Source: Frigoribacterium faeni
Lineage (GTDB): Bacteria; Actinomycetota; Actinomycetes; Actinomycetales; Microbacteriaceae
Assembly (NCBI RefSeq): GCF_011761235.1
Contig: NZ_JAAOYW010000001.1
Span: 1,054,781-1,118,780 of the forward strand
Length of the DNA stretch: 64,000 nucleotides
Reading direction: 5' to 3'
Of the stretch, positions 8,948-17,196 are shown in pieces (within the stretch, counting starts at the first letter, position 1; the number at the start of each line of letters is the position of its first letter). Both the position numbers and the translations under genes were made by a program. The notes beneath the pieces were generated by a model. The model was not told the DNA's origin. It ran no database searches and was given only the letters and a program-made list of their open reading frames with translations.

Positions 8948-10205
8948 GGGGTGCTCCTCCGAAGACGGTGCGGTCGAGGTGGGCGTTGCGGAAGCGGCCC
9001 TCCGGGTCGACGGCGGCGGCGTGCGCCGCGAAGTCGTCGAGACGAGGGTAGCGACGACGCAGCACCCCGTGGTCGAGGGTGGCCACCTTGCCCCAGTGCG
9101 GGCGGGCGTCGAACGGGGCCAGCGCCTCCTCGACGCTCGGCAGCACCGCGAGCACCGCCTCGGTGTCGCGCCTCCAGGTGAAGTGGAACGCGATGCTGTC
9201 GCGTTCGCCGCTGGGGCTGAGCCAGGCGTCGTCGGCGGCGACGCCGCGGATCTCGCTGACGAAGATGACGTCGGCCAGGCTCTCGCCGATCGCGCGGAGG
9301 GCCTCGGCCGCGGCCGGGGCGTGCTCGGCGGGGACGAGGTACTCGCTCTGGATCTCCTCGCCCGCGCTCGGCGTGAACTCGGCGCGGAAGTGCGGCAGGC
9401 GGTCGAGCCACGGCCCGGGCACGCCCAGCTGCGGGGTGACGGCGTCGGCGGCGGTGTCGGGCAGCATGTGCACGGCCTCCGACGCGGGACGGGCGCCCAG
9501 CGCGACGAGGTCGAGCGGCGTGGCCAGGGGCGCGTCGCCGACGCGGGCCTTCGCCCAGACCTGGCCGACGTGGTCGCCCGTGAAGCGGGTGAAGAGGCTG
9601 ACGCTGTAGGCGTGCGCCATGAGGCGGTCGAAGTGCTCGAGGGCCGCGTCCCAAGGGAGGTCGTGGTGCACGGTCTGGACGACGTCGAACGTCGGCACCG
9701 TGTCGAGCACGAGGGCGGTGACGACGCCGAGGGCGCCGAGGCCCACGACGGAGGCGCCGAACGCGTCGTCGCCGCGACGGACGACGTCGAGCGAGCCGTC
9801 GGCCCGCACGATCTCGACGGCCGCGACGGCCGACGACAGCGCGGGGTTGCGCACCCCCGAGCCGTGGGTGCCCGTCTGGACGGCCCCGGCCACGCTGATG
9901 TGCGGCAGCGACGCGAGGTTCGACAGGGCGCGACCGCGGGCCTGCAGCTCGCGGGCGAGGACGGCGTGCGTCGTGCCGGCGCCCACGCGCACGGTGCCGG
10001 CGGCCTGGTCGAGCTCGATCGGCAGGCCGAGCGCCTCGGTCGAGACGAGCACCCCGTCGGTGTCGGCGATGCGGTTGAACGAGTGCCGCGAGCCGATGGC
10101 CTTCACGCGGCGGCTGGACGCGACGACGTCGCGCAGCTCGTCGACCGAGGTCGGGGTGCGGAGGTCGGTCGTCGTGTACTCGACGTTCTCGGCCCAGTTG
10201 TGCAT
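8940..10205 (-). CDS. FAD-linked alditol oxidase-like protein
   Basis: The 421-residue protein belongs to the VAO flavoprotein superfamily and resembles alditol/xylitol oxidases and aldonolactone oxidases. It has NWAENVEYTT, the covalent-FAD histidine motif GSRHSFN near residue 42, GTHGSGVRNPALSS in the FAD domain, and the C-terminal HWGK motif of sugar-alcohol oxidases. Such enzymes oxidise a polyol to an aldose with O2, giving H2O2. Coupling to an aldose epimerase and a LacI operator shared with araB suggests arabinitol- or xylitol-like substrates. Lactone oxidase activity is the alternative. Confidence 0.82.
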   Translation of the reverse strand: MHNWAENVEYTTTDLRTPTSVDELRDVVASSRRVKAIGSRHSFNRIADTDGVLVSTEALGLPIELDQAAGTVRVGAGTTHAVLARELQARGRALSNLASLPHISVAGAVQTGTHGSGVRNPALSSAVAAVEIVRADGSLDVVRRGDDAFGASVVGLGALGVVTALVLDTVPTFDVVQTVHHDLPWDAALEHFDRLMAHAYSVSLFTRFTGDHVGQVWAKARVGDAPLATPLDLVALGARPASEAVHMLPDTAADAVTPQLGVPGPWLDRLPHFRAEFTPSAGEEIQSEYLVPAEHAPAAAEALRAIGESLADVIFVSEIRGVAADDAWLSPSGERDSIAFHFTWRRDTEAVLAVLPSVEEALAPFDARPHWGKVATLDHGVLRRRYPRLDDFAAHAAAVDPEGRFRNAHLDRTVFGGAPRA

Positions 10206-10234
10206 GAGACTCCTTCGACTCGGTGACGGCGCCC

Positions 10235-10253
10235 AGTCTAGTGAGCGCTCACT
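10235..10253 (-). promoter_or_regulatory. LacI-type operator and -10 box of the oxidase-epimerase operon
   Basis: The 14-bp palindrome AGTGAGCGCTCACT (10240-10253) directly precedes and touches a minus-strand -10-like TAGACT (10240-10235). The repressor would sit in the spacer between -35 and -10. This is the third copy of the core in the window. Confidence 0.75.
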
Positions 10254-10299
10254 CCTCGCGGCCCGCGGCGGGCTCGGGCGGGCGGGCGCGCGGCGGCGC

Positions 10300-10385
10300 G
10301 TCGAGGACTCAGGTGGCGCGGGCGGAGGCGCGCGCGGCGGCCCGGCGGCTGGCCGGGCGACGACGCCGAGACCTGAACCCTCGAC
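10300..10385. repeat. 86-bp inverted-end element B
   Basis: Ends GTCGAGGACTCAGG (10300-10313) and CCTGAACCCTCGAC (10372-10385), with an unrelated GC-rich interior. Confidence 0.8.
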
Positions 10386-10407
10386 GGGGCCGCCCGCGGT
10401 CGGCCGT

Positions 10408-10493
10408 GTCGAGGACTCAGGTCGCGACGCCGACCCGGGCCCGCGCGGCCCGGCGCCCCGCGGGGCCGTCGCGTCGTCGCCTGAGCCCTCGAC
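10408..10493. repeat. 86-bp inverted-end element C
   Basis: Ends GTCGAGGACTCAGG (10408-10421) and CCTGAGCCCTCGAC (10480-10493). It lies 22 bp after element B; the interiors do not match. Confidence 0.8.
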
Positions 10494-10682
10494 GGCGCCG
10501 CCCGGAGGCCGGCCGCGAGCGCCCTCGGTCGCCGCCGGCGGCGCCGTGTCCCCCTCACTGGGGACCGGCTACCCCCCGGACTGGGCCCGCGTCCCCCGTT
10601 GTCCCCCACGCCCGGACGCGGTTCGCTGGGTGCAGGCCCCGGGAGACCGCCGCCGACCGACCACGACCAGGGGAACACCACG

Positions 10683-11114
10683 ATGGACTCGACCGCACAC
10701 GGCACCGACGCCGTCCGCGCCTCCGCTCCGCTGCAGCTCGCTGACGACCGCCGGGTCCGCCTCGAGCGCACGGTCCGCCTGCACCGCGCCCCCGTCTTCG
10801 TGCTCACCTGGCTCGACCTGCCGAACGACGGCTCCGACCCTGCCCTGCCCCTCGGCACCTGCCTCGTGCTGCGTCGCGTCGGCGGCCAGACGCCCCGCGA
10901 CGTCGTCGTCGACCTGCCCGGTGGCGTCGCCCGCCGCACGGACGCGCTGCGTCGCCGCTCGACGATGGGTGTCGCCACCCCGACCGAGATCGGCGCCCTC
11001 GCCGAGCACGGCACCCTGTTCGTCGAGTGGACCTCGTCGGACGGCGTGCGCCGCACGACCTGGCTGCGCGTGCCGACCGTGCCCGCGCGCTACCGCGTCC
11101 GCCCCTCCGCGTAG
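10683..11114 (+). CDS. Hypothetical protein, 143 aa
   Basis: The start ATG at 10683 follows a GGGGAAC stretch. The protein looks beta-rich (RTVRLHRAPVFVLTWLDLPN, RTTWLRVPTVPARYRVRP) with no signal peptide or membrane helix. I cannot assign a family. It is convergent with the monooxygenase gene, with a 60-bp gap. Coding quality is supported by strong third-position G/C and a coherent hydrophobic pattern. Confidence 0.5.
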   Translation: MDSTAHGTDAVRASAPLQLADDRRVRLERTVRLHRAPVFVLTWLDLPNDGSDPALPLGTCLVLRRVGGQTPRDVVVDLPGGVARRTDALRRRSTMGVATPTEIGALAEHGTLFVEWTSSDGVRRTTWLRVPTVPARYRVRPSA

Positions 11115-11174
11115 CGAACCGCGGGCGCCTCCGGGCCGCCCGTCACCGCCGGCGCGCTGCCGCCGGCCGTCCCG

Positions 11175-12587
11175 TCAGCGCCGGTGCGCCGCCGCCGGGT
11201 GCGTCGCGGGCAGGCGCGGACCGCCTCCCGTGAGCCGCTCGCGCAGCGTCTCGCCCGGCACGTACGCCTCGCGCACCCGGCCCCGCCGCCGCAGCTCGGG
11301 CACGACCAGCTCGACGAAGTCGCGCAGGGTGTCGAACGAGTGGTACTGCCGCAGGTTGATGCCGTCGATCCCCTCCTCGTCGAGCCAGCGCTCGATCTCG
11401 TCCGCCACGACCGTGGGGGTGCCGGCGACGAAGAACGCCCCGCCCCACGCCTCGTCGACGCTCGCCACGAGCTGCCCGACGGTGATGTCGAGGGGCAGGG
11501 AGGCGGCTCCCGGGTGGTCGAGACGACCCTCGGCCGTGAGCGCCTCGCGCACCGTGGTCGCGGGGTCGTGCGACAGCGCGTCGAACGGCACGCTGCGGTG
11601 CACGAGCGCGCCCTGCTCGCTGGCGAACGACTTGTAGCGGGCCAGCTTCTCGGCCACCGCCTCCTCGGTCTCGGCCGTGACGACCCCCGCCTGCACGATG
11701 AAGCGGACGTCGTCGGCGGCCCGGCCGAGCTCGACGGCGGCGGCGCGCGTCGCCTCGGCCACGCGGGCCACCGCCCGGCCGCCCGTGAAGACGACCTCGG
11801 CGTTGCGCGCGGCCTGCTCGACGCCGGTCGGCGACGCGGTCGCGAGGAACAGCACGGGCGTGCGCTGCGGCGAGGGCTCGCTCAGGTGCGGGCCGACCAC
11901 CTTGTAGAAGCGGCCGTCGTGGTCGATCGTGTGCACCTTGGTCGGGTCGGTGTAGACGCCCGAGCCGGGGGCCAGGCCGTCGGCGGTCGGGTCGGCGACG
12001 ACGGCGTCGTCCTCCCACGAGCCCTCCCAGAGCGCGTAGACCACGTCGAGGTACTCGGCGGCGCGCGCGTAGCGCTCCTCCTTCGGGATCTCGGCGTCGA
12101 GGCCGAAGTTCCGGGCCGCGCTGGGCAGGTACGACGTGACGACGTTCCAGCCGACGCGCCCCTTGGTCAGGTGGTCGAGGGTCGACATGCGGCGGGCGAA
12201 GGCGAAGGGCGGCTCGTAGCTGGTCGAGGCGGTCACGCCGAAGCCGAGGTGCTCGGTGACCGCCGCCATCACGGGCACGACGAGCATCGGGTCGTTCGCG
12301 GGCGCCTGGATGCCCTCGAGCAGCGCCGCCTCGGGGCCGTCGCCGTAGACGTCGTAGGTGCCCAGCACGTCGGCGAGGAACACCGCGTCGAAGCCGCCCC
12401 GCTCGGCGAGCCGCGCGAGCTCGGTCCAGTAGGCGATGTCGGTGTACTCGCGGCGGTGGTTGCCGGGCAGCCGCCAGAGGCCGTGCGTGATGTGGCCGAC
12501 GCAGTTCATCTCGAACAGGTTCAGGATCAGCGGCTTCTTCGCGGCCGCCGGGGCTGCGTCGGTCTCGGGTGCGGTGTCGTCGGTCAC
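11175..12587 (-). CDS. LLM-class flavin-dependent monooxygenase (NtaA/DmoA/SnaA group)
   Basis: The 470-residue luciferase-like protein has typical blocks of the NtaA/SnaA/DszA group: LNLFEMNCVGHITHGLW at the N-terminus, YWTELARLAERGGFDAVFLAD, STSYEPPFAFARRMSTLDHL, GRVGWNVVTSYLPSAARNFG and LFLATASPTGVEQA. Such enzymes use FMNH2 from a partner reductase to attack organosulfur, aminocarboxylate or related compounds. No reductase is adjacent and the substrate cannot be read. The start is GTG at 12587. A 20-bp palindrome lies in the divergent promoter region at 12645. Confidence 0.88.
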   Translation of the reverse strand: MTDDTAPETDAAPAAAKKPLILNLFEMNCVGHITHGLWRLPGNHRREYTDIAYWTELARLAERGGFDAVFLADVLGTYDVYGDGPEAALLEGIQAPANDPMLVVPVMAAVTEHLGFGVTASTSYEPPFAFARRMSTLDHLTKGRVGWNVVTSYLPSAARNFGLDAEIPKEERYARAAEYLDVVYALWEGSWEDDAVVADPTADGLAPGSGVYTDPTKVHTIDHDGRFYKVVGPHLSEPSPQRTPVLFLATASPTGVEQAARNAEVVFTGGRAVARVAEATRAAAVELGRAADDVRFIVQAGVVTAETEEAVAEKLARYKSFASEQGALVHRSVPFDALSHDPATTVREALTAEGRLDHPGAASLPLDITVGQLVASVDEAWGGAFFVAGTPTVVADEIERWLDEEGIDGINLRQYHSFDTLRDFVELVVPELRRRGRVREAYVPGETLRERLTGGGPRLPATHPAAAHRR

Positions 12588-12644
12588 CCCGACGACACTG
12601 CCACAGCAGGAGGCGCGGGCCGAGGCCCGTGACGCCCCGCGTCA

Positions 12645-12664
12645 CGTGGTACCCCGGTACCACG
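12645..12664. promoter_or_regulatory. Inverted repeat in the monooxygenase/ABC divergent region
   Basis: CGTGGTACCCCGGTACCACG: two 9-bp arms around a CC centre, 57 bp from the monooxygenase start and 55 bp from the ABC gene start. It looks like a dimeric regulator's site; the regulator is unknown. Confidence 0.5.
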
Positions 12665-12719
12665 ACGACGGCACCGCGCTCCGACGAGGGCGCGCGTCGC
12701 GCTCCGTAGCGTCGGGGAC

Positions 12720-13637
12720 ATGATCGAAGCCAGCCACCTCACCAAGCGCCACGGCGCCTCCCTCGCCGTCGACGACGTGTCGTTCACCGTCGCGCCGGGC
12801 ACCGTCACCGGGTTCCTCGGGCCCAACGGTGCCGGCAAGTCGACCACCATGCGCATGGTCGTCGGGCTCGACCGGCCCACCTCGGGCACGGTCACCGTGA
12901 ACGGCCGTCGGTACGCCGACAGCCCCGCCCCGCTGCAGGAGGTGGGGGTGCTGCTCGACGCCGGCGCCTCCCACCCGGGACGCACCGCCCGCGCCCACCT
13001 GCGCACCGTGGCCCGGACGCACGGCATCCCCGACCGCCGCGTCGACGACGTCATCGCCCTCACGGGCCTCGAGCCGGTCGCACGTCGCCGCGCCGGCACC
13101 TTCTCCCTCGGCATGCGCCAGCGCCTCGGCATCGCCACCGCGCTGCTCGGCGACCCCTCCACGATCGTCCTCGACGAGCCGGTGAACGGCCTCGACCCCG
13201 AGGGCGTCGTCTGGGTGCGGCGGCTCTGCCGCTCGCTCGCCGCCGAGGGACGGGCCGTGCTGCTCTCGAGCCACCTCATGAGCGAGATGGCGCAGACCGC
13301 CGACCACCTCGTCGTGCTCGGCCGGGGCCGCGTCATCGCGGACGAGTCCGTCGCGGACGTCATCGCCAGGGCGGGCGGCGACCGCGTCGCCGTCCGGACC
13401 GACGCGGCCGACCGCCTCGAGGCCCTGCTGCGGCCCCTCGGCGCCACCGTCGCCCACCTGCCCGACGGCCGGCTCGAGGTGGGCGGCCTCGGCACGGAGC
13501 AGATCGCTGCCGCCGCCGGGCCGGCCGGAGTGCTGCTGTACGAGCTCACGCCGGTGCAGCCGTCGCTCGAGGACGCCTTCTTCGGCCTCACCGACGACTC
13601 GGTCGAGTACCGGTCCGGGTCGACCAGTCAGGTGTGA
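12720..13637 (+). CDS. ABC transporter ATP-binding protein, drug-export (NatA/CcmA) type
   Basis: The 305-residue ATPase has Walker A GPNGAGKST near residue 37, signature SLGMRQRLGIATALLGD, Walker B TIVLDEPVNGLDPEG and the H-loop SSHLMSE, followed by the about 80-residue C-terminal domain of exporter ATPases. It pairs with the permease at 13798. The last five codons and stop lie inside element Q (13619-13704). The ATPase-permease-kinase-regulator order is typical of two-component-controlled peptide or lipid II-targeting antibiotic resistance exporters. Confidence 0.92.
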   Translation: MIEASHLTKRHGASLAVDDVSFTVAPGTVTGFLGPNGAGKSTTMRMVVGLDRPTSGTVTVNGRRYADSPAPLQEVGVLLDAGASHPGRTARAHLRTVARTHGIPDRRVDDVIALTGLEPVARRRAGTFSLGMRQRLGIATALLGDPSTIVLDEPVNGLDPEGVVWVRRLCRSLAAEGRAVLLSSHLMSEMAQTADHLVVLGRGRVIADESVADVIARAGGDRVAVRTDAADRLEALLRPLGATVAHLPDGRLEVGGLGTEQIAAAAGPAGVLLYELTPVQPSLEDAFFGLTDDSVEYRSGSTSQV

Positions 13638-13704
13638 CCGGCCGCGCCGCCCCCGGGAGGTGCGTCGCGGCGGCGTCGTGACCGGCGCCTCCTGAGACCT
13701 TGAC
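13619..13704. repeat. 86-bp inverted-end element Q (overlaps a gene end)
   Basis: Ends GTCGACCAGTCAGG (13619-13632) and CCTGAGACCTTGAC (13691-13704, one mismatch to the consensus). The left end encodes the last residues (TSQV) of the ABC ATPase. Confidence 0.6.
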
Positions 13705-13797
13705 CGGCTCGGCGCCGTCGGCCCGCGCCCGGGTCGCCCTCGGCCGCACTGCCGCGGCTCTCCCACCTCATCCCCTTCCCCTCGTTCGGAGACCACC

Positions 13798-14616
13798 ATG
13801 ACCACGACCACGCCCCTGCTCCGCCCGCTCGACCGGGCACCGCGCCTCACGTTCGCCCACGTGGTGGACTCGGAGCGGACCAAGCTGCTGACCCTCCGCT
13901 CGACCGCGCTCGTCGGGCTGCTCGTCTTCGCCCTGACCGCCGCCGCCGGCGCCTCGGTCGCCGCCACCGACGCGACCGACCCCGCCGGGGCGCTCGCCGA
14001 CGGCGTCGCGACCACCGTCCGCACGATCTCGTACGGCGACCTCGTCGGCCAGCTCTTCGTCGCCGTGCTCGCGGTGCTCGTCGTCACCCAGGAGCACGCG
14101 ACCGGCCAGGGCCGCACCACCTACGCGGCCGTGCCCCGGCGCCTGCCCGTGCTCGCGGCCAAGACCCTCGTGGCCGCGGCCGGCGTCGCCGTGCTGTCGG
14201 TCGTCTCGTCGATCGCGGCCTGGGGCGCGTCGACCGCCGTGCTGTGGAGCACGGGCCTGCGGACCTCGCTCCTCGCCCCCGAGGTGCTGCAGGTCATCGG
14301 CGGAACGGCCGCGTGGCTCGTGCTGCTCGCCGTCGTCTCCGTGATGATGGCCACGCTGCTGCGCAACTCAGCGGCGGCGATCGCGGTCGTGTTCGGCCTG
14401 CTGTTCGTGCTGCCCCTCGCGGTGACCGTGCTCAGCCAGGGCGCCGGGTCCGACCTCTCCGTGTACCTGCTGACGTACGCTGGCGGCACCATGGACCACC
14501 TGTTCACGGGCACCGAGCCCGCCGCCGACCTGGGCCGCGACCTCGCGGTCGTCGCCGCGTGGCTGGTCGTCCCGGCCGTGGCCGCGGGCTGGGCCACCGT
14601 CCGGCGCGACGTCTGA
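13798..14616 (+). CDS. ABC-2 type transporter permease
   Basis: The 272-residue membrane protein has about six hydrophobic segments (TALVGLLVFALTAAAGA, LFVAVLAVLVVTQEH, AAIAVVFGLLFVLPLAVTVL, VVAAWLVVPAVAAGWATV). TQEHATGQGRTTYAAVPRR is a typical cytoplasmic loop of ABC-2 export permeases. It forms the membrane part of the exporter with the preceding ATPase, from which it is separated by 160 bp holding element Q. The stop is one base before the kinase start. Confidence 0.9.
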   Translation: MTTTTPLLRPLDRAPRLTFAHVVDSERTKLLTLRSTALVGLLVFALTAAAGASVAATDATDPAGALADGVATTVRTISYGDLVGQLFVAVLAVLVVTQEHATGQGRTTYAAVPRRLPVLAAKTLVAAAGVAVLSVVSSIAAWGASTAVLWSTGLRTSLLAPEVLQVIGGTAAWLVLLAVVSVMMATLLRNSAAAIAVVFGLLFVLPLAVTVLSQGAGSDLSVYLLTYAGGTMDHLFTGTEPAADLGRDLAVVAAWLVVPAVAAGWATVRRDV

Positions 14617-14617
14617 G

Positions 14618-16105
14618 ATGCGCGTGCGCCGCGCCTCCTCGGCTCCCGGGTCTGCGTCGTCTCCCGGCGCGGCCGGCGGGTCTGCCGAGCTGACCACGTC
14701 GGCCGGCGGGGGCGCGGGCCGAGCCCCCGCCGGCGGTGCGCCGGGCGGGGGCTCCGCCGTCGAGGCGCTGCGCCCGCCGGGGGCGATCCGCCGACGCCTC
14801 GCCGCCCACCCCGTCGCGACCGACGTCGTCGTCGCCCTCGCGGCCGCGGCCCTCGGCCTCGTCAGCGGCGTCGCCAAGATCGACACGTGGGTCGTCGTCC
14901 CGTCCGCGCCGTGGCCCTGGTACGTGCTCTGGCTCGTCTCGTACGGCAGCCTCCTCGCGCGTCGCCGGGCGCCCGTCGTCGTCACGGCCGTCGCCTTCGC
15001 CGCGCTCCTCGCCCAGACGGCCACGGGCCAGGTGACCCTGCCGTGGGCGGTGCTGATCGCGCTGTACTCCGTGGCGGTGCACCGGGGAGCCCGGTGGGCG
15101 TGGGGCTGCGCGGCCGCCGTCGTGGGGCTCATCGCGGTCGCGTCGCCGGTGGTCCCGCAGCTCGAGCCGCCCGTGGGAGCGGCCTCCGGCATCGTCGTCG
15201 TCGTGCTGGTCGGCCTGAACGTGCGCAGCCGGCGCCTGTACCTCGCGGCCCTGCTCGACCGGGCGGCCCAGCTCGAGCGCGACCGGGACCAGGAGGTGCG
15301 CCTCGCGACGGGTGCGGAGCGCGCCCGCATCGCCCGCGAGCTGCACGACGTCGTCGCCCACGGCATGTCCGTGATGATCAGCCTCTCGGACGGGGCGGAG
15401 GCGGTCGCCGACCTCGACCCCGCCCGCAGCCGGGACGCGGTGCGGCAGATCGGCGTCGTCGGGCGCGAGTCCCTCGCCGACATGAGGCGCCTCCTCGGGG
15501 TGCTGCACGAGGGCGACGAGACCGCCGCCCTCGCGCCCCAGCCGGGACTCGACGACCTCGACGCGCTCGTCGAGACCTACCGGTCGGCGGGACTTCCGGT
15601 CGCACTGACGCGGGTCGGCGAGCTGCCGACGGGGTCGGCCGTGCAGGTGGTGCTGTTCCGGACCGTGCAGGAGGGGCTGACGAACGCCCTCCGCTACGCC
15701 GAGCAGCCGGGACGGGTGTCGGTGGTGCTGCGCGCGGCGGGGGTGGACGTCGGTGCGGGTGCGGACGGTGCTGCTGGCGCGGCTGCGGGCGGGGTGGGTG
15801 GTGCGGCTGGCGCGGCTGCGGGCGGGGTGAGCGTCGAGGTCGCCGACGACGGCCGGGGCACGATCCCGGCCGCGTCGGTCGGGACGGAGCGCGGACTCGT
15901 CGGCCTGCGTGAGCGCGCCGCGCTCTTCGGGGGCACGCTGGAGGCCGGACCCCGTGCCGAGCTCGGCGGTCGGGGCTGGCGCCTCCTGCTGACGTTGCCG
16001 GGCACCGGCCAGGTGGACGGCGCGGCGGGTGCCGACGCCGGAGGCGGGGCGGTCGGCGACGGCGGTTCGCCCGGATCCCCTGAGGAGCACGAGGAGGCCC
16101 CGTGA
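14618..16105 (+). CDS. Sensor histidine kinase (HisKA_3/NarX type)
   Basis: In 495 residues: a Ser/Gly/Ala-rich N-terminus, about five membrane helices (residues 60-210), a dimerisation domain with the H box ARIARELHDVVAHGMSV, then an HATPase domain (FRTVQEGLTNALRYAE, VADDGRGT, ERGLVGLRERAALFGG). Between the N and G1 boxes is a 30-residue Gly/Ala insertion produced by two tandem copies of a roughly 30-bp repeat (about 15762-15830). The TGA overlaps the regulator's GTG start. It probably senses a membrane-active compound handled by the adjacent exporter. Confidence 0.9.
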   Translation: MRVRRASSAPGSASSPGAAGGSAELTTSAGGGAGRAPAGGAPGGGSAVEALRPPGAIRRRLAAHPVATDVVVALAAAALGLVSGVAKIDTWVVVPSAPWPWYVLWLVSYGSLLARRRAPVVVTAVAFAALLAQTATGQVTLPWAVLIALYSVAVHRGARWAWGCAAAVVGLIAVASPVVPQLEPPVGAASGIVVVVLVGLNVRSRRLYLAALLDRAAQLERDRDQEVRLATGAERARIARELHDVVAHGMSVMISLSDGAEAVADLDPARSRDAVRQIGVVGRESLADMRRLLGVLHEGDETAALAPQPGLDDLDALVETYRSAGLPVALTRVGELPTGSAVQVVLFRTVQEGLTNALRYAEQPGRVSVVLRAAGVDVGAGADGAAGAAAGGVGGAAGAAAGGVSVEVADDGRGTIPAASVGTERGLVGLRERAALFGGTLEAGPRAELGGRGWRLLLTLPGTGQVDGAAGADAGGGAVGDGGSPGSPEEHEEAP

Positions 16106-16764
16106 CCGACACCACCGTGATGCTCGTCGACGACCAGGACCTGCTGCGCACCGGCATGGCGATGGTGCTCGGCGCCCAGCCAGGGCTGCGGGTCGTGGGC
16201 GAGGCGTCCGACGGCCTCGCGGCCGTCGAGCGGGACGCCGAGCTGCGCCCCGACGTCGTCCTGATGGACGTGCGCATGCCCGGACTCGACGGCATCGAGG
16301 CGACGCGCCGCATCGTCGCGGCCCGCCCCGAGGCCCGCGTGCTCGTGCTGACCACCTTCGACCTCGACGAGTACGCGTTCGGCGGCCTGAACGCGGGCGC
16401 GAGCGGGTTCCTGCTCAAGGACGCCCCGCCCGCCGAGCTCGTCGCGGCCATCCGCACCGTCGCCGCGGGCGACGCGATCGTCTCGCCGCGGGTGACCCGC
16501 GCGATGCTCGACCTGTACCGAGGTCGGCTGCCCGACGCCGGGGACGCCCGCCGTCCCTCCTCGCTGGACTCCCTCTCGGAGCGCGAGCGCGAGGTCCTCC
16601 TGGCCATCGGACGCGGGCTGAGCAACTCGGAGATCGCCGGTGAGCTGTTCCTCTCGGAGTCGACCGTCAAGACGCACGTCGGGCGCGTGCTCGCCAAGCT
16701 CGAGCTGCGCGACCGGGTGCACGCGGTGATCTTCGCGTACGAGAACGGCCTCGTCGGCGGCTGA
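16102..16764 (+). CDS. Response regulator, NarL/LuxR family
   Basis: The 220-residue protein has a receiver domain with acidic pair DDQD, phosphoacceptor region VVLMDVRMPGLDG, VLTTFD and KDAPP, then a LuxR helix-turn-helix (LSEREREVLLAIGRGLSNSEIAGELFLSESTVKTHV). It is phosphorylated by the kinase encoded just upstream; the GTG start overlaps its stop by 4 bp. A likely target is the ABC exporter operon. Confidence 0.94.
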   Translation: MTDTTVMLVDDQDLLRTGMAMVLGAQPGLRVVGEASDGLAAVERDAELRPDVVLMDVRMPGLDGIEATRRIVAARPEARVLVLTTFDLDEYAFGGLNAGASGFLLKDAPPAELVAAIRTVAAGDAIVSPRVTRAMLDLYRGRLPDAGDARRPSSLDSLSEREREVLLAIGRGLSNSEIAGELFLSESTVKTHVGRVLAKLELRDRVHAVIFAYENGLVGG

Positions 16765-16811
16765 GGCGCGCGGGCCGGCGGCCCGCCCCGCGCGGGCCGC
16801 GCCGGACAGGC

Positions 16812-16896
16812 GTCGAGGATTCAGGTGCCGATGGCCGGGTGCAGCCTGCTCCCCCTCACCGGAGCGGCGCCCGGCGACCCCGCCTGAACCGTCGAC
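16812..16896. repeat. 85-bp inverted-end element D
   Basis: Ends GTCGAGGATTCAGG (16812-16825) and CCTGAACCGTCGAC (16883-16896). Confidence 0.8.
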
Positions 16897-17016
16897 GCGA
16901 TGCGGGGTTGGGCGGGGGCGGACTGGCGGGCGGCGGGCGGCGGGCACGCGAGCGGGGTCGAGCCGGGCCTGGCCAGGCCGGGCCCCGCCTGGCCGCGACG
17001 ACGGGCTCGTCGACGC

Positions 17017-17103
17017 GTCGAGGACTCAGGCGACGATGGCGGACAGCCGCGCGCTCGCCCCGCGCCGCGGAGGCGCCCGGCGCACCGCGCCTGAATCCTC
17101 GAC
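17017..17103. repeat. 87-bp inverted-end element E
   Basis: Ends GTCGAGGACTCAGG (17017-17030) and CCTGAATCCTCGAC (17090-17103). Confidence 0.8.
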
Positions 17104-17196
17104 ACGACTGATGCGACGCGACCGCGACGCGACGCGACCGCGACGACACGCGACGTCGGCGCGGCTGCGGGCGCTCCGCGCCTCGCGCGCGCCCGC

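Larger units (their letters stand above)
10206..10682. other. Divergent intergenic region with operator and two inverted-end elements
   Basis: No gene. It holds the oxidase promoter/operator (10235-10253), elements B (10300-10385) and C (10408-10493), then about 190 bp of GC-rich sequence ahead of the hypothetical gene at 10683. Confidence 0.65.
16765..17196. other. Convergent intergenic region with elements D and E
   Basis: No gene is supported between the regulator and the convergent MFS gene. It contains elements D (16812-16896) and E (17017-17103). Open frames here are G+C artefacts. Confidence 0.65.
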
